DNA of 64,000 bases from Chytridium lagenaria (Eukaryota > Chytridiomycota > Chytridiomycetes > Chytridiales > Chytridiaceae), in the NCBI GenBank assembly GCA_025449115.1, contig JAHLKC010000066.1, positions 124,001 to 188,000 of the forward strand, read 5' to 3'. Below, one piece after another: positions 11,731 through 27,800 of the stretch. Position 1 is the first letter of the stretch. Every line of letters begins with the position of its first letter. The notes under the pieces are model-generated. The model had not been told where the DNA came from and made no database searches. It saw nothing but the letters and a program-made list of their open reading frames with translations. A program made the translations under genes and the position numbers.

Positions 11731-12229
11731 GCTTTTCCTCTATTGTTCTTTTGGGGGCGAGGAGGTGTATGTGATGAGTTGGGTTTTTTTCTTCTTCTCG
11801 TTTCCCGAACTGCGTCTTTTTTTTTGTTGTTGTTTTGGATATCTTCTTCATATGCCCTTTTCCCCGTTTTCTAGTTCTTGAACTTTTCTTCGTGTTTTTG
11901 GGTTATGAAACAATTGAAGAAGGCATGGCTCCTCATGATTTTCTTAAAAAAAGCAAACAAGTATGGTGGACTATTTTTTTATCTTTGGTTTTGGGACGTG
12001 CTATTGATGTGTAAAGAGGAGTTGGTATATTTGATTATTATAGGTTTGGTGTTGTTTAAAGAAGGCAGCGAGGAAAAAGGCTGAATTTGAGTGGTATGAT
12101 AGCATTCCGTGACGGCATGGTGAAATATAGCCGGGATTATAAAGAGATATCGGACAAAAGCAAAAATGAGAGAGAAAAACAAAACATAGAAACAAATCAC
12201 ATCCAAGAGTGATATACAAGAACCCGTAA
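11731..12229. other. Convergent 3' spacer
   Basis: About 500 bases between the stops of GDI1 and the PEP7-like gene, T-rich on the left and A-rich on the right, as expected for facing 3' ends. No gene seen. Confidence 0.6.
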
Positions 12230-14997
12230 TCAGCTAGGCGACATCCCCCCACTCAAAAGTCCGTCCACCTCCCTCTTCAACCGATCCACTTCCATAACAA
12301 CCTCCCCAAGCGACTCTTTCAACATAGCCACATCCTCCAACTTTCTCCGTCTCGTCGCATCCTCAATGAACGCTCTCAACTGTTCCTCCTGCGTCTCCAT
12401 CGCCGCCAACGCTGTCTTTGCAGCATCAAGACGCCGGGCTTCATCAGCCGATAACGGTTTCCCAGACTCATGGTGAAGCATCTCACGTGTCGTCCGGGCA
12501 TCATGTGGAGGGTGAACATGTTGTTTTTGGAGGTATTGGATGGTGGAGATGTGGATGTTGTCTTGGAGTTTACGGAGGGAGGGGGTGGAGGTTGGGAGGG
12601 ATTTGATGCGTTTGCTGAGAGGTGGTGGGTTAGTCTTGAAGACAAGAGTCGACGAGTCGACGACTTACGCTAATTTTTCTATTTCGGAGAAATGGTCGAG
12701 AAGGGTTTTGCGGTATCGAGATGCCATGACGTATTCTCGATCTTCGGCTTTGATCTCCTCCGAGTTTCTGCAAAAAAAAAAGCGTCAATACGATATCGTC
12801 TCCCAAACCAGAAGGATTAGACTCACTTTAGCGCGAGAATCATGTTGTTGAATTTCGGAACCAAATCGTCCACCGCAACCTTGTTTTTACAAATGGACTG
12901 TGTAGTGTTAGTAAAAAGAACTTGTAAGGAACGGAAGGAGGCTATATGCACCTGATATAATTTGACAACTACGGGCGGTGCTCCCTCTCCGGCGGCAGCT
13001 TCTTGACGTCTTAATAAAAGGAGCAGTACGTGAGAACCTCCAAAAAAGATACCAAAAAACAGCTGCAAATATACCTTCTAACCAATGACTTGCAATTCTT
13101 ACAAGTCTTAATATCACCAGGCGATGGAGCTGTGATATCCGCTTCCGACGCTGTCCCGTTCCTCACAACTAATGAATTAATAAGCATCACCGTCTTGATT
13201 CAAACGCAAAAGACAGACTCACCTCTCGGTTCAGGCGATACTGCTGATGTTGAACTAGGGATTGGTGGAGGTAGTGGGATATTACTTGAACAGGTATCAG
13301 TGCCGCACACTACTCTTCCACAAAGACGACAGTGATGACGTCGGTTTGTAAGAGAATTGAAAGAGTTGCTGTAGAGAACAGAGGGGTTAGTCAACAACAA
13401 AGGAGGGGAGGTGGGCTTACTTGCAAAATGGACATTTGGGGACAAGGCTGTCTTCCTCCCAAGCAACAACAGATTGGTCTATCTCTGTTTTGCGTTAAAG
13501 TAAGAATTAATAAAACATCGTATAAGCATGACATTGTTGGAATCACGAATTGGGAAAAGTCGAAGAACAGAAAAGGATGTGGAACTAACGTCGTTTTCCA
13601 ACAGTCGCTAAGGAGGATATTGTGGAAATAGAAGACCTTTTGTTGGAATTTGCGCTCTCTTCAGCGTACAGGACTGAAAGCTTAAATCTTATTAGCTCAC
13701 AAAAATATGTTTGTGATCACCAATACCTTTTCAAGTCTTTTCATGATACGATTTGCCTCCAAGTTGACCTGATCCACAAGACCCTTACGATGCTTCAAAT
13801 AGGATGAAGTTTTGTGTCGAGAAACGCCTAAAAATAAATATCCCAATTAAGAACCAAAAAAAAAACACGCCGAAAGCCCAAACATACCCGCGAAATCTCG
13901 ATATCCCTCTCTCCCGCAGTAACAGCCTTCACACACCCTACACCATATTCCCTGAACTGGATCATGCCGTGCATCATCAGGTTTTTAACCTCATCTGAAA
14001 CGATGTATGTGCATCGCAAAAGAGTTTCCCGCACTTTCTGCAATTCTGCTCCCGTACCCTCCTAAATTCCCCACCTTTATACCAAGAGGCTCCCACATCC
14101 CGGCATCGCACAAAATCGTTTCCACTAGATTCCCCTTCACCAATGTTTACGCGTGAAGCTCTTCGCCAAAGAGGTGGTGGAGGAACAGCATCTCCGTTTA
14201 TCCCCACAACAGGATTCGCAAGCATGTTTAAAAAATTCCATATCAACCTTCAGGTGTAGCATATCCGTTTGTTGGACTCGTTGCCGCTGGCTGTTCCATT
14301 CAGCTCAAACCCTCCTCGACTGATTGTCCTGTAATCCTTTATCTAGACGATCAAAAGAGAGAGTTGCTTTTTGGGCGTGGTTGCATGGCTTTTGCGGCTG
14401 TACGTTGCGTTTTGCGGAACCAGGTCATGATACGCTCGCCAATGTCTTCTTCTTCGCGGTGGTTGTCGTCGAGGTGTTGGTTGAGTTGTAGAGGGTAACG
14501 CATCTTCGGCTGTTGTGATGGTACGGAAAATGTACAAGTAAAACCCGGTCGATGATATGGAAATGACGAGTCAGTAAGGCCTTTGTCAATATGTTGGTGC
14601 AGAGCATCCATTCTTCAAAGGTCAAGCTTCAGCGGTGATGGTATCTGTCATTGACGCTTGCATTTCCCTTCATTCTCGCTCACCCCCTCAATCCGTCAAA
14701 CCCGAACCATCCCACTTACCACATATAGGACATATATAAGTTGTCGATCCTGAAGATGATGATGCGTTAAAGCAATGTTGTCCACGACTGTGAATGATGG
14801 AGGAGACGCGGGTGATGTGCTGGTGAATCATTTGACGAGACGTTGCTTGCTGTGGATGCTGGTGATCTATTGCCGTTTCCATTGGGAACAGCTCCAAATT
14901 GGGGAGGAGGAGGAGGTGTGCCTGATAAGGAGACCCGCCGCGTGGGGAAGGGGTTATGACCGCCTGCTGTTGGTGTTGTGGAGCGTTGAAGGCTCAT
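12230..14997 (-). CDS. PEP7: PEP7/Vac1 (rabenosyn-5) FYVE protein
   Basis: An endosomal tether that binds PI3P, Rab5 and SNARE/Sec1 partners. Start ATG 14995-14997 (MSLQRSTTPTAGG). Order of parts: Ser/Pro-rich N-terminus; zinc finger TTYICPICG with LNQHLDDNH; first FYVE with RKHW, NCRKCGKLFCDAHTSFQMRL, ARHDPVQGIWCRVCEGCYC; helix LEANRIMKRLEK; second FYVE LVPKCPFCNNSFNSL, NRRHHCRLCGRVVCG and later IKTCKNCKSLV; Rab-binding helices VDDLVPKFNNMILALK, KRIKSLPTSTPSLRKLQDNI and the coiled tail LKESLGEVVMEVDRLKREVD. Exons in the 3' half are clear (12230-12614, 12669-12767, 12827-12897, 12951-13009). Frame breaks occur at A5 (13982-13986) and TTT near 14785, and the 14050-14330 part is muddled; one-base corrections restore family sequence, so assembly noise is likely. 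Confidence 0.85.
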
Positions 14998-15319
14998 GGT
15001 TTGTGCGAAATGGAACGCCTTCTCTTTTTTGACTTGAAAATGTTTTTTTTGGAGCAGCCTGTGTCGATTGACGGTGTTGAATACGAAGTATCCTTTTCGA
15101 GGTCGATTCGATGAATGAAAACAGTGCAAGTGGAGAATTACTATTAGGACATCTACATTTTCATCGTATTAGTGATGATTTGAAATAAGTTAATTACCAA
15201 CTTTTAATAAAAGCAACGATTTGCGTATGCTTTATCAACCACAAAAACTTTGAAGGGTCTTCTGAGGTTGACTGAATCGTTACTTCTTGCATCAGGTCTC
15301 AATATTGGACAAGCATCTG

Positions 15320-15547
15320 TTATCTCCACAAAATATCATTCGCAAGATAACGCAATCCACTCCTCACACCCTCCGCTTCACCGTCTTGGTCTTTGCATGA
15401 TGAAGAGGAGGCAACCGACTTTCCAGACGCCTCGCTTCTTTCCGAAGTGGACCTCTGGTAACCTGCTTGGAATACAGCTCTTGTCATTCTCTCAACGGAG
15501 CCTTCATCCGTATATATAGCGCTCATTGTTGGTCGACATGGGCTCAT
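15320..15547 (-). CDS. Small hypothetical ORF
   Basis: 75 codons beginning MSPCRPTMSAIYTDEGSV with a Ser-rich centre (SGKSVASSSSC). It lies 5' of the PEP7-like gene on the same strand, in the spacer 14998-15833. No family recognised and no splice partners found. It could be chance; kept because the spacer holds nothing else. Confidence 0.2.
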   Translation of the reverse strand: MSPCRPTMSAIYTDEGSVERMTRAVFQAGYQRSTSERSEASGKSVASSSSCKDQDGEAEGVRSGLRYLANDILWR

Positions 15548-15833
15548 GAATCTCGGCCGCGTTGACTACTGGTAAAATGTTGTGATCTCAATATATATTT
15601 CTGTTTCCTTTGTCGCTTTTAAAGGAAAGAGCCTTTTCGCTGCTTTGCTACTTCCTTAGTTTATTTTAATACCGTAAACCCCTTTGTGTTGTGCCGAAAT
15701 CAAACGCCATCATACACACCATCATATACATTTTTTAAAAAAAAACAAAAACCAAAGCCAAAATATACCCGTAAACAACAGCAACTCTTTATATTCCAAT
15801 AACCATTACAAAAAAATTATAATAACGTCAAGA

Positions 15834-16914
15834 TTATGTAGCCCTCCCACCGGCATACTCCTCCATCCTCACCCAACTCCTAAACCCTAAACACTCTAAC
15901 GCCTCCCGTTTCACTCTCGCCACCTCCCCACCCCCAACCCCTCCTCCAAGCATCCTCGCCCAAGTCACAGCCGGTACCGCACGATCCGCCAACTGTGCAC
16001 CCGCCAGCACCAACCCGCCAACAACAACCTCGACGGTGTCCGCAGACTCTCTGGGAGTGCTGGACACGCCAGAATCCGCGAGACAAGGATGAGGGCGTAC
16101 CGAAGGATATGGGGACATGCGGGGACGCCGAAGCGGGTGTTGGAGGCGAGAGAGACATGAGACGGACACGGGGGGCGTGGAGGGCTAGAGAGTGGAGGGA
16201 GGGGAGGGGGATTTGAGGGGGGTTGTTGGGGGGGATGTGGGGTGGTCGTCGTCGGTGAGGGTTGTGAAGGCTTCCATCATGTGGGTTGTGGAAGGGTGGG
16301 GATTTGAGGGGAAGATGGGATCGCGTGTGTGGGAAGACGGTTGGAGAATTGGTTGTGTTGATGGGATTGAGCGGCGTCCAAGATGTATGCGGCGCCTTGG
16401 GTTGCGGTTTGGTCGCATGTGATGTCGGCGCACCATCTTTTTAATATGAGTTGAAAAAGAACTTGAGTGGATTCTGCGGCAAGGTCCATGGCTTTACGGA
16501 GGGATGCGATGGGGATTTTGCGGGTTTGGGAGAAGGTGATTTCTGGAGGGAGGGAGTCGAGACGGGTTACTCGGGGAGGGGAGATGTTGGGAGGGGGAGA
16601 GACAGGAAATGAGGGAGGGGATAATGGATGCGGGGGGTCTTTGAGGAGATGGGTGATGGAGGATTGACGTGCGGAGGGATGGTCGGATTTATTTTGGGGG
16701 AGGCGGTTGTGTTGGTTAGTGGTCGTTTTAAGGTGGATGCTTTGACGGTGCGGAGGGGATCACGGGATGAGCGGGTTGAGCGGGTGGATGTGCGGGTGGG
16801 AGGCGGGAGCGCGTCTGGAGCGGATGTGAAGGAGGGAGTTGCGGTGGTGTTCCAGAGAATGGGGTGGAGGTTTGATGGAGGTATGGCGGTTTCCTTGTCT
16901 GGGGTGGATGCCAT
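15834..16914 (-). CDS. Pho80-like cyclin paralog, frame-broken
   Basis: Starts at ATG 16912-16914 (MASTPDKETAIPPSNL), Ser/Pro-rich, then LDSLPPEITFSQTRKIPIAS and AMDLAAESTQVLFQLILKRW, then the cyclin box in pieces: CPHILRYALILVSRILACP, TPSRLLLA | GLVLAGAQLADRAVPAVTW, ALECLGFRSWVRMEEYAG, stop at 15834-15836. It matches the 6792-8578 paralog segment by segment. The join at LLLA needs one more G in the GGG run near 16012; further single-base breaks separate the N-terminal third. Either a decayed duplicate or a real gene with assembly errors; the conserved order favours a real or recently real gene. Confidence 0.55.
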
Positions 16915-18590
16915 GGTGTAGGTGCTGTAAAGATAGCAGTAGAGAGGACCGTATTGTGGTGGTAGAAAAAGGTGTGGTGATGGGTTGCTGTTGTAGTTGA
17001 TCTTCAAGAAGGAATTGTCCTCTAATGAATGAGACATTATGCGTTAAAGACAGTATGAGAGATAATTCGTTAAGAGAGGCAGATGCAAGAATGGGTAGTA
17101 GATACGTGTGAGGGTGATTTGTTTTAATTGTGAGGTGAATTGAGGTGAGGGTAAATAGAGTTCAATGCAGCTGAACGTCAGTGCATGTAAAGTACATGTG
17201 AGGGAGAAGGGACGATAGCTTAAAAGAGTTAACAGATGAAGATGCCATCCAGTAAGTTGCGGAGTGTTCCTTTTTTTCAGTCAAATGCCGATGCTCCGCA
17301 TGACAAACATATATGCGGATTCTCTATTTGTCCGTTCCGAGAAACCAGACAAAAGATATAGTTACACAAGGTCATACAAGAGTATATCCAGAAGTGTGGT
17401 AACATACTTTTTGGTGTCTTTGATGTTGGATTTTTGCATAATTAAAGACAAGGGAGAGTAAGAGAGAGATATATGGTCATTATTACTAATATGGTGTGGT
17501 GTGGTATTATGGAAGGGAATAAGTAGATAGTAAAAAGAGGACAGCAAAGAAAAAAGAGAGTTGAGCGATTTCAGAGTAGGTTTAAAAGGAATACTTAGAA
17601 ATTGATTTAGAGAATAATATTAAGCAAGGGGGAGATTGTGCATGGCAAGAGTTGACTAATATTTAAAAAGAAAGTACTCAACTGTTCCATTAAGAGCAAT
17701 GATATGTGTATTAGAGATTGTTCTAGTTGTTATTTGTTGTATCGTTGTCATTCTTGAAGGGAAAGGAAGACTATCACTTGACATGGTTCATGGTTGAAGG
17801 GTGAGTTGATAAGGGTTGAGTGAGGGATGCCGATAAGAAAGAGAAGTTGGTCTTTTGGGTGAATGGATGGATGTATGGATGGATTGGTGGTTGATGATGA
17901 TGGTGATGGTGATGGTGATGGAGATGGAAGGTTGATGGTATGTGCTGTATAGCGAGTATTTTTGTACGGTTAGGTAGATAGTGTGGATAGTATCCCTTTC
18001 GTTTATTTCTTTTTCTTAATTGAATATATAAATATTAGTTGGAATGATTGTTAATTGAAGTTCAAACAACAATTATTGGATTTCAAATAAATAAAGTAAA
18101 AAGGTAATAAATAAATATTTATTTCTATTATTTATTAACAACAAAATGATGATGGAAATGTGTTTGTGGATCGAGATCTTGTTGCTACCTAATAAAACCG
18201 GCAAAACACAACTTGCCGAAGGATTTCATAATTTTAGTATGTACATAATAAATATATATTTATATGTAATTAATAATGAATGGAGACTGAATTATATAAT
18301 TATTGCACCCAAATCTTGTGCGACACTCTCTACCCAAACTATTTTTTATGTTTGTACAACCATTTATAGTACTATGGAGTCGTAACAGAGTATTAAGAAT
18401 GTGTAATTAAATAATAATAAATAACAAATCTTCAACAGTTTACAAGTAAATACATACATATAAATAGTCTTGCTGTACCCCTCGTACCTGACGTACACCT
18501 TCCTGTTTATTCGATACAACAAGACAAACAACATAGAATGCAAGTATCAACGATCCATCTTCTCCCCCCCGCATGAAATAATGGGACTCT
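16915..18590. other. Intergenic, 1.7 kb, A+T-rich
   Basis: No gene supported. Contains a GATGGT-type microsatellite at about 17894-17930 and long AT runs (18005-18130). It carries the 5' flanks of two divergent genes. Confidence 0.5.
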
Positions 18591-18740
18591 TCCGAGGACG
18601 TCTACTCAAATTGGTTATGGATGGGGTGGATAAGCTTTCATTGAGCAGCGCTTATCAACCACACGCAACTCAAAAAGGAGCGCGTTGTCACAAACGTTCT
18701 TCTTTGTTTAACCAATATCACTTTCTAACCCCTTCAGCAG

Positions 18741-19624
18741 GTCCTCATCTACCATCCTCTCCGACCCCGTCTTCCAGACCTACGGTACATCATATGTTTT
18801 ACTCCTCCACCCGACCACCATTAACTCATTCATCTTTTTCTCCAAATCCTCTCATACACAAACCAACTCACACACACACATACATAGCCAAGACATCCAC
18901 CCTCCTTCTCCTTAAATCCGTCGGTCTCGGTCTTTCAGTCGTCTGCTCCCGTCTCTGGTTCAACTCTTATGGCACACCCGAGGATAGGGTCTTCCCTACC
19001 ATCTTGAACTTTTTCACTGGCGGTCGATGGGCTCCCGTCAAGACCATCAACGATAAGAAGAATGTTGATGTTATTGTGAGCAGCGAGTCGGGATACACCC
19101 ATCCCGTAGTCAAGGTAATTTTACTATAATTCATATTTAGTGAGGCTTGAGTTATTCTTGTGGAGTATTGCTCGCTGAAAGCGAGTGATAGAGTTTATAC
19201 TCTTTTATCCCATCGTCTTTTTTTACTATGTACTCGCCTTGGGTGAGCAACATGCAAAGATGATTTCACATTTTTTATTCTGTACTCGCTGAAGGCGATA
19301 TTCTTCATGATGAACCATGGAGTATCGACATCAATCCATACCATCTTACTAACACAACAATATCATCTGAAGCGCGTCTCTGCCTGCCACGCCAACGACA
19401 TTGAAAATGTCCCTATCCTTGTACTCCTCGGCGCCCTCTACGTCACCGTCGTCCGTCCCGCCCCCGCCCAAGCCACACGTCTCCTCTGGACCCTCGTTGT
19501 CGCAAGATACGCTCACACCCTTTCCTACCTCTTTGGAGTACAGCCTTTCCGTGGAACCTTCTACATCTTGGGGGGAGTCACGGGGTTGGAGATGGCGGTT
19601 CGTATTTTGAAGACTTTGGTTTGA
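18741..19624 (+). CDS. MAPEG protein (microsomal glutathione transferase-like)
   Basis: An integral membrane protein of the MAPEG superfamily, closest in motifs to microsomal glutathione S-transferase 1/3. An exon ending at 18784 encodes ILSDPVFQTY; exon 18888-19114 encodes KTSTLLLLKSVGLGLSVVCS (membrane helix 1); exon 19373-19624 encodes RVSACHANDIENVPILVLLG, the family's Arg-xx-His-xx-Asp-xEN signature, then VARYAHTLSYLFGVQPFRG and a last membrane helix. Exon phases agree (Y-G|CC-A and K|R). The ATG-bearing first exon lies upstream (within about 18580-18736) but was not fixed. Such enzymes conjugate glutathione to lipid peroxides or electrophiles in ER or outer mitochondrial membrane. The intron 19115-19372 contains three small hairpins (see findings). 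Confidence 0.85.
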
Positions 19625-20105
19625 GGACTTTTTTTGGAAGAGAAGAAAAGGGTCTCTGTGTGTGGGGGCTGGGTTTTAGAACCTCTTTTAATTCTGTTAC
19701 GAAGTCGAATTTAATTTCGTCCCTTTTGTTTTTTGGGAATAAAAAGTTGAACGATCTCTTTTATTCGCTTTTTCAGTATTGGATAATCACCTGGATGTGC
19801 TTAACGTTTTTCGCAATTAACTCAGCTGGTTAAGCGTGGCGAAGGGGTGATGGGAAGAAAGGATTACTCAAAATATCCTTACAAACTTGATTGTTGAGCT
19901 TTGGATTGACTTACGCAAACGATCATGGAGTTTTAAATTCCGTTCAAGAAAACCCATGGAGATTACAACAACATTTCGTGAGCCCATCATTTTGGTTTTT
20001 TAGTCACTCCATAATTGCTTACACTTGTCCATCATCAAGTCCGAACCTACCCAACACAAATTTTTTCTCTCTTTCAGTCCGAACACCCCCAACGTCGTCA
20101 CTCAA
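19625..20105. other. Spacer before MCM3
   Basis: 480 bases holding the MAPEG 3' flank and the MCM3 5' flank. No gene or repeat seen. Confidence 0.6.
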
Positions 20106-24545
<4,440 letters not shown>

Positions 24546-24878
24546 AGGTAGTGAGGGTGTTTGGGTTGGGGGTTATTCGGGGGGAGGAGTGTCGCTTGCG
24601 GATATTTAATTTTCGGGGGGTTGTGAGCTTTTTCGGATATGATTTGTACTTGTTTTTTTTTTTAATTTACGTTGTTTTTTCTTTGTGTAAGTCTTTTTAT
24701 TCTTTATGAATTGTTCAAGACTCGAGACCCCTTAAGACTCTTTTCATGTATTGTGAAATTGATTGTATTGAAAGTAAGAATGAAGGGTTTCCTTTTTACA
24801 GTTCATTCTGTGGCCTTGGTGTATGTATGACTTTGCTTGTCACGATCAGTTTTGATAATTTTGAATCCTTTGCATGCC
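24546..24878. other. Short spacer
   Basis: 333 bases between the MCM3 stop and the next start, both plus strand, T-rich. No separate gene. Confidence 0.6.
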
Positions 24879-27800
24879 ATGCCATTCGACATCTCGCTTA
24901 TTCTTGAAGACGGATCCGAGATTCATCTTGACAACACGACTGGTGATGCCGATGATGCTGAGGGGTATCGGAAATTCGTTATCGGTAGGAAGACCCCTGG
25001 TATCACTGATAAAAGGGTTAGGTTTGTTCTCAACCTCCTTCCCCACCCTCTGCTTACCCCGACCCATTAGCCGTGAACACTTGCTCGTAAAATATTCAAC
25101 GGACAGTGGGAAGGTTTATGTGGAACAACTTGGACAAAATGTGTCGTTTTTGGAACGGATGGAGGTTGAGAGTATGTCGAGGAATTTTCAGTATTCGTTG
25201 GGGAATGGGGATGCGGTTTGGTTGGTGAGTTTTGTTTTTTTTTTTGGTTGACGAAATGGTTGTTTGGGGTTGAGAGGGTTTTGCTTTTGTTCTTCTTTGT
25301 TAAGGGAGGGGAAGGTTTGATATGGGTGTTTGTGAGATTGTGGGAGTGGTAATTTTTGTAAGTGTAGAGAGGGTAATAGAGGATGAATTGGTGGGATGGT
25401 TAAGCGGATGATGGATTTTTTAGGAAGGGGATGGCTGATTTGCGTGTTGAAACGCGTGCGAGTATTTCTAAAATCTCTCAGCTCAACAATTCTACAAAGT
25501 TGACGTTGAAACGTAAATTCCGGGCTGTGGATGTCTCTTCAGACACGGATATGGAAGAGAATGGGGGTAAAGAGGTTTGCAAATATGGGGCGACGTGTTA
25601 TCGGAAGAATAAGGAGCATTTGGAGAGGTTTTCGCACCCGGGGGATAAGGAGGTGAAGGGGGTAAAGAGAGGAGGGGAGGAGAGGAAAGGGGAGGGGAAA
25701 CGGATGAAGAGTGGGGATATGGGTATGTTGTACTTGTTGATGCATTTTTTTTAATGATGGTGGTGTTTCCCGTTTTTTAGATGTGGATCGGGAGGAGAGG
25801 AGGAAGGAGAAAGTGGTTGTGAAGGAGGATGTGGTGATGGTATGTGTAAATTCTTTTTTTGTCTGAGGAGATTTTATATCTTGATTGGGTTTTTAAATGA
25901 ATGGTTTGTTATTTTCAGAGAGACCCACGTCTAGCCGAGTAACTGTGAGTATATCTGTTGTTTGGTGGACGGCTCAACTTGGACGTGATAGAATGTTTGG
26001 AGTGATGGCTGACTTTATCTTTTTTTATCATTTTGAAGTCACCTATCCGTAAGCAAGAAGAGGATGATGTGGGTTATTTACATCGATATTGTCTTTTTTT
26101 TTTATCTTCTTCGTCTTCGATGTAATATAAATCTAATGATTTTATAGGATCCTTATTCGCCAAGCAAGCTTTTTGTAAGCTGTATTAACCACATTGAGAC
26201 GTTCTGATACATGTTACTTTAAAGTCTTCAAGCAGTGAAAAGGCTACGGTACTTGTTTTTCTATTTTCTTCGAATCCTTCTATTTACCGCTTGTCAAGTT
26301 TTGACTCGTCCACTTTTGTTTTGTTATCAGGAACCGCCAAAAACATATCAATGTCGCCGCTCTTTGTGAGTTTGATTTTTCTTTGTTTTTATCAGAATTG
26401 GATAAATCTGAGTAAGTATCTGTTGTGCAGAGCTTTTGTGAGGACGATACAGCAAACACCAACGATTCGCCTCGTGCCACTTTCACCACCCGAGATGAAT
26501 CATTTCACATGGATTTCGATGGTCACTAACCTTTTATCTGTAGAGTTCTTTTCTCTGTATTTTGTTATTATGAAATATGTTTGATTATTGATGAGTACTG
26601 TTACATATAGACGCGAAATCCAACGTTGATTCACCAACATCCTCTACACCAACCAACTTTCCGCCGAAAATCGCCATTCCCAGCCTTGCGACACGGGAAG
26701 GTGCGATCGATGTGGGGAAAGCGGCAAAAGTAGTATCTGAGGTAAATTTCGATTTCATATTTGTCACTCTAACTCTACATTCAAGGCTGTAAAGACTTTT
26801 TTGAAGCAATGCGATCATCCTTTGATTGAGTTGTACTTTGTCGATGAAGATGAAAGCGTTCTAGAACATTACGCAAAGGTAAAAGGAGAATATTATCCGT
26901 GTTTTTTAATGGGTCATAGGGGTTGAAGGATGAACCGAGGGTTAAGACGTTGAAGGCGAAAGGGGTTGCGAGGTTGAAGACGGAACATGGGGTTGAGTGT
27001 CCGATTGTTGTTGCGGAAACGAATTGGAGGTTGAAGCCTGGTGAGCCGTTTACTGAATAATAACTTCTTTCATCTAAAGCTGGTGCTAATGATTTCGGAT
27101 AAATTTAGAGGCAACATGGGTTTGCAGAGATTTGCATGGAAGGGCTGGTCCCTCTTTGCAGGAAGAGTTGAAGAAGACTGTGAGCAAGCCTATGAAGGTG
27201 GGATAACGACGGTATCCCTAATCTGATAAGTTTTATTTGAAGGTAGCATCTGTCTGTACAGTCAAAGTACCGTCTAGCATCGATATGGTGTCAGAGGAGG
27301 GTGTTCAGAACGTGAGTCTCAACACTCTTTTTTTCCTTTCGTAGGTTTGAATTTAATATATTTTTGTTAGGTCGTGTACGTGGTTGGGCCGAACATGAAC
27401 CCGATGAGACCAGATCCCATTACAGATGAAGATAAGGCGTTGAAGGCGCTTGGAGATTGTTACCAAGCCGTGTTCCAGGCCTTTGCGGAGACTGTGGGGT
27501 TGAATGCTGGAGAAGGAGGTGGAGACGCCAAGCCGAAGAATGCATGTGGGAGCTTTTATATCTTATTTCATCTCTTTACTGATGGTTTGGTTAAAGTTGA
27601 TAAACTTATGAACTCGAGGAAAGCAGCGGCTGCTGCGGCTAATGAGTATGCGGCACCTAAACGCTCAAATTATAGTTGGGATAATGGGCTTATGAAATAT
27701 GTTGATGCACCGGAGAAACATCCGAATATTGTACAGCAGTTTGATGATGACTTTGTTACTATTAACGATGTATATCCGAAGGTAATTTTTTATGTTTTGG

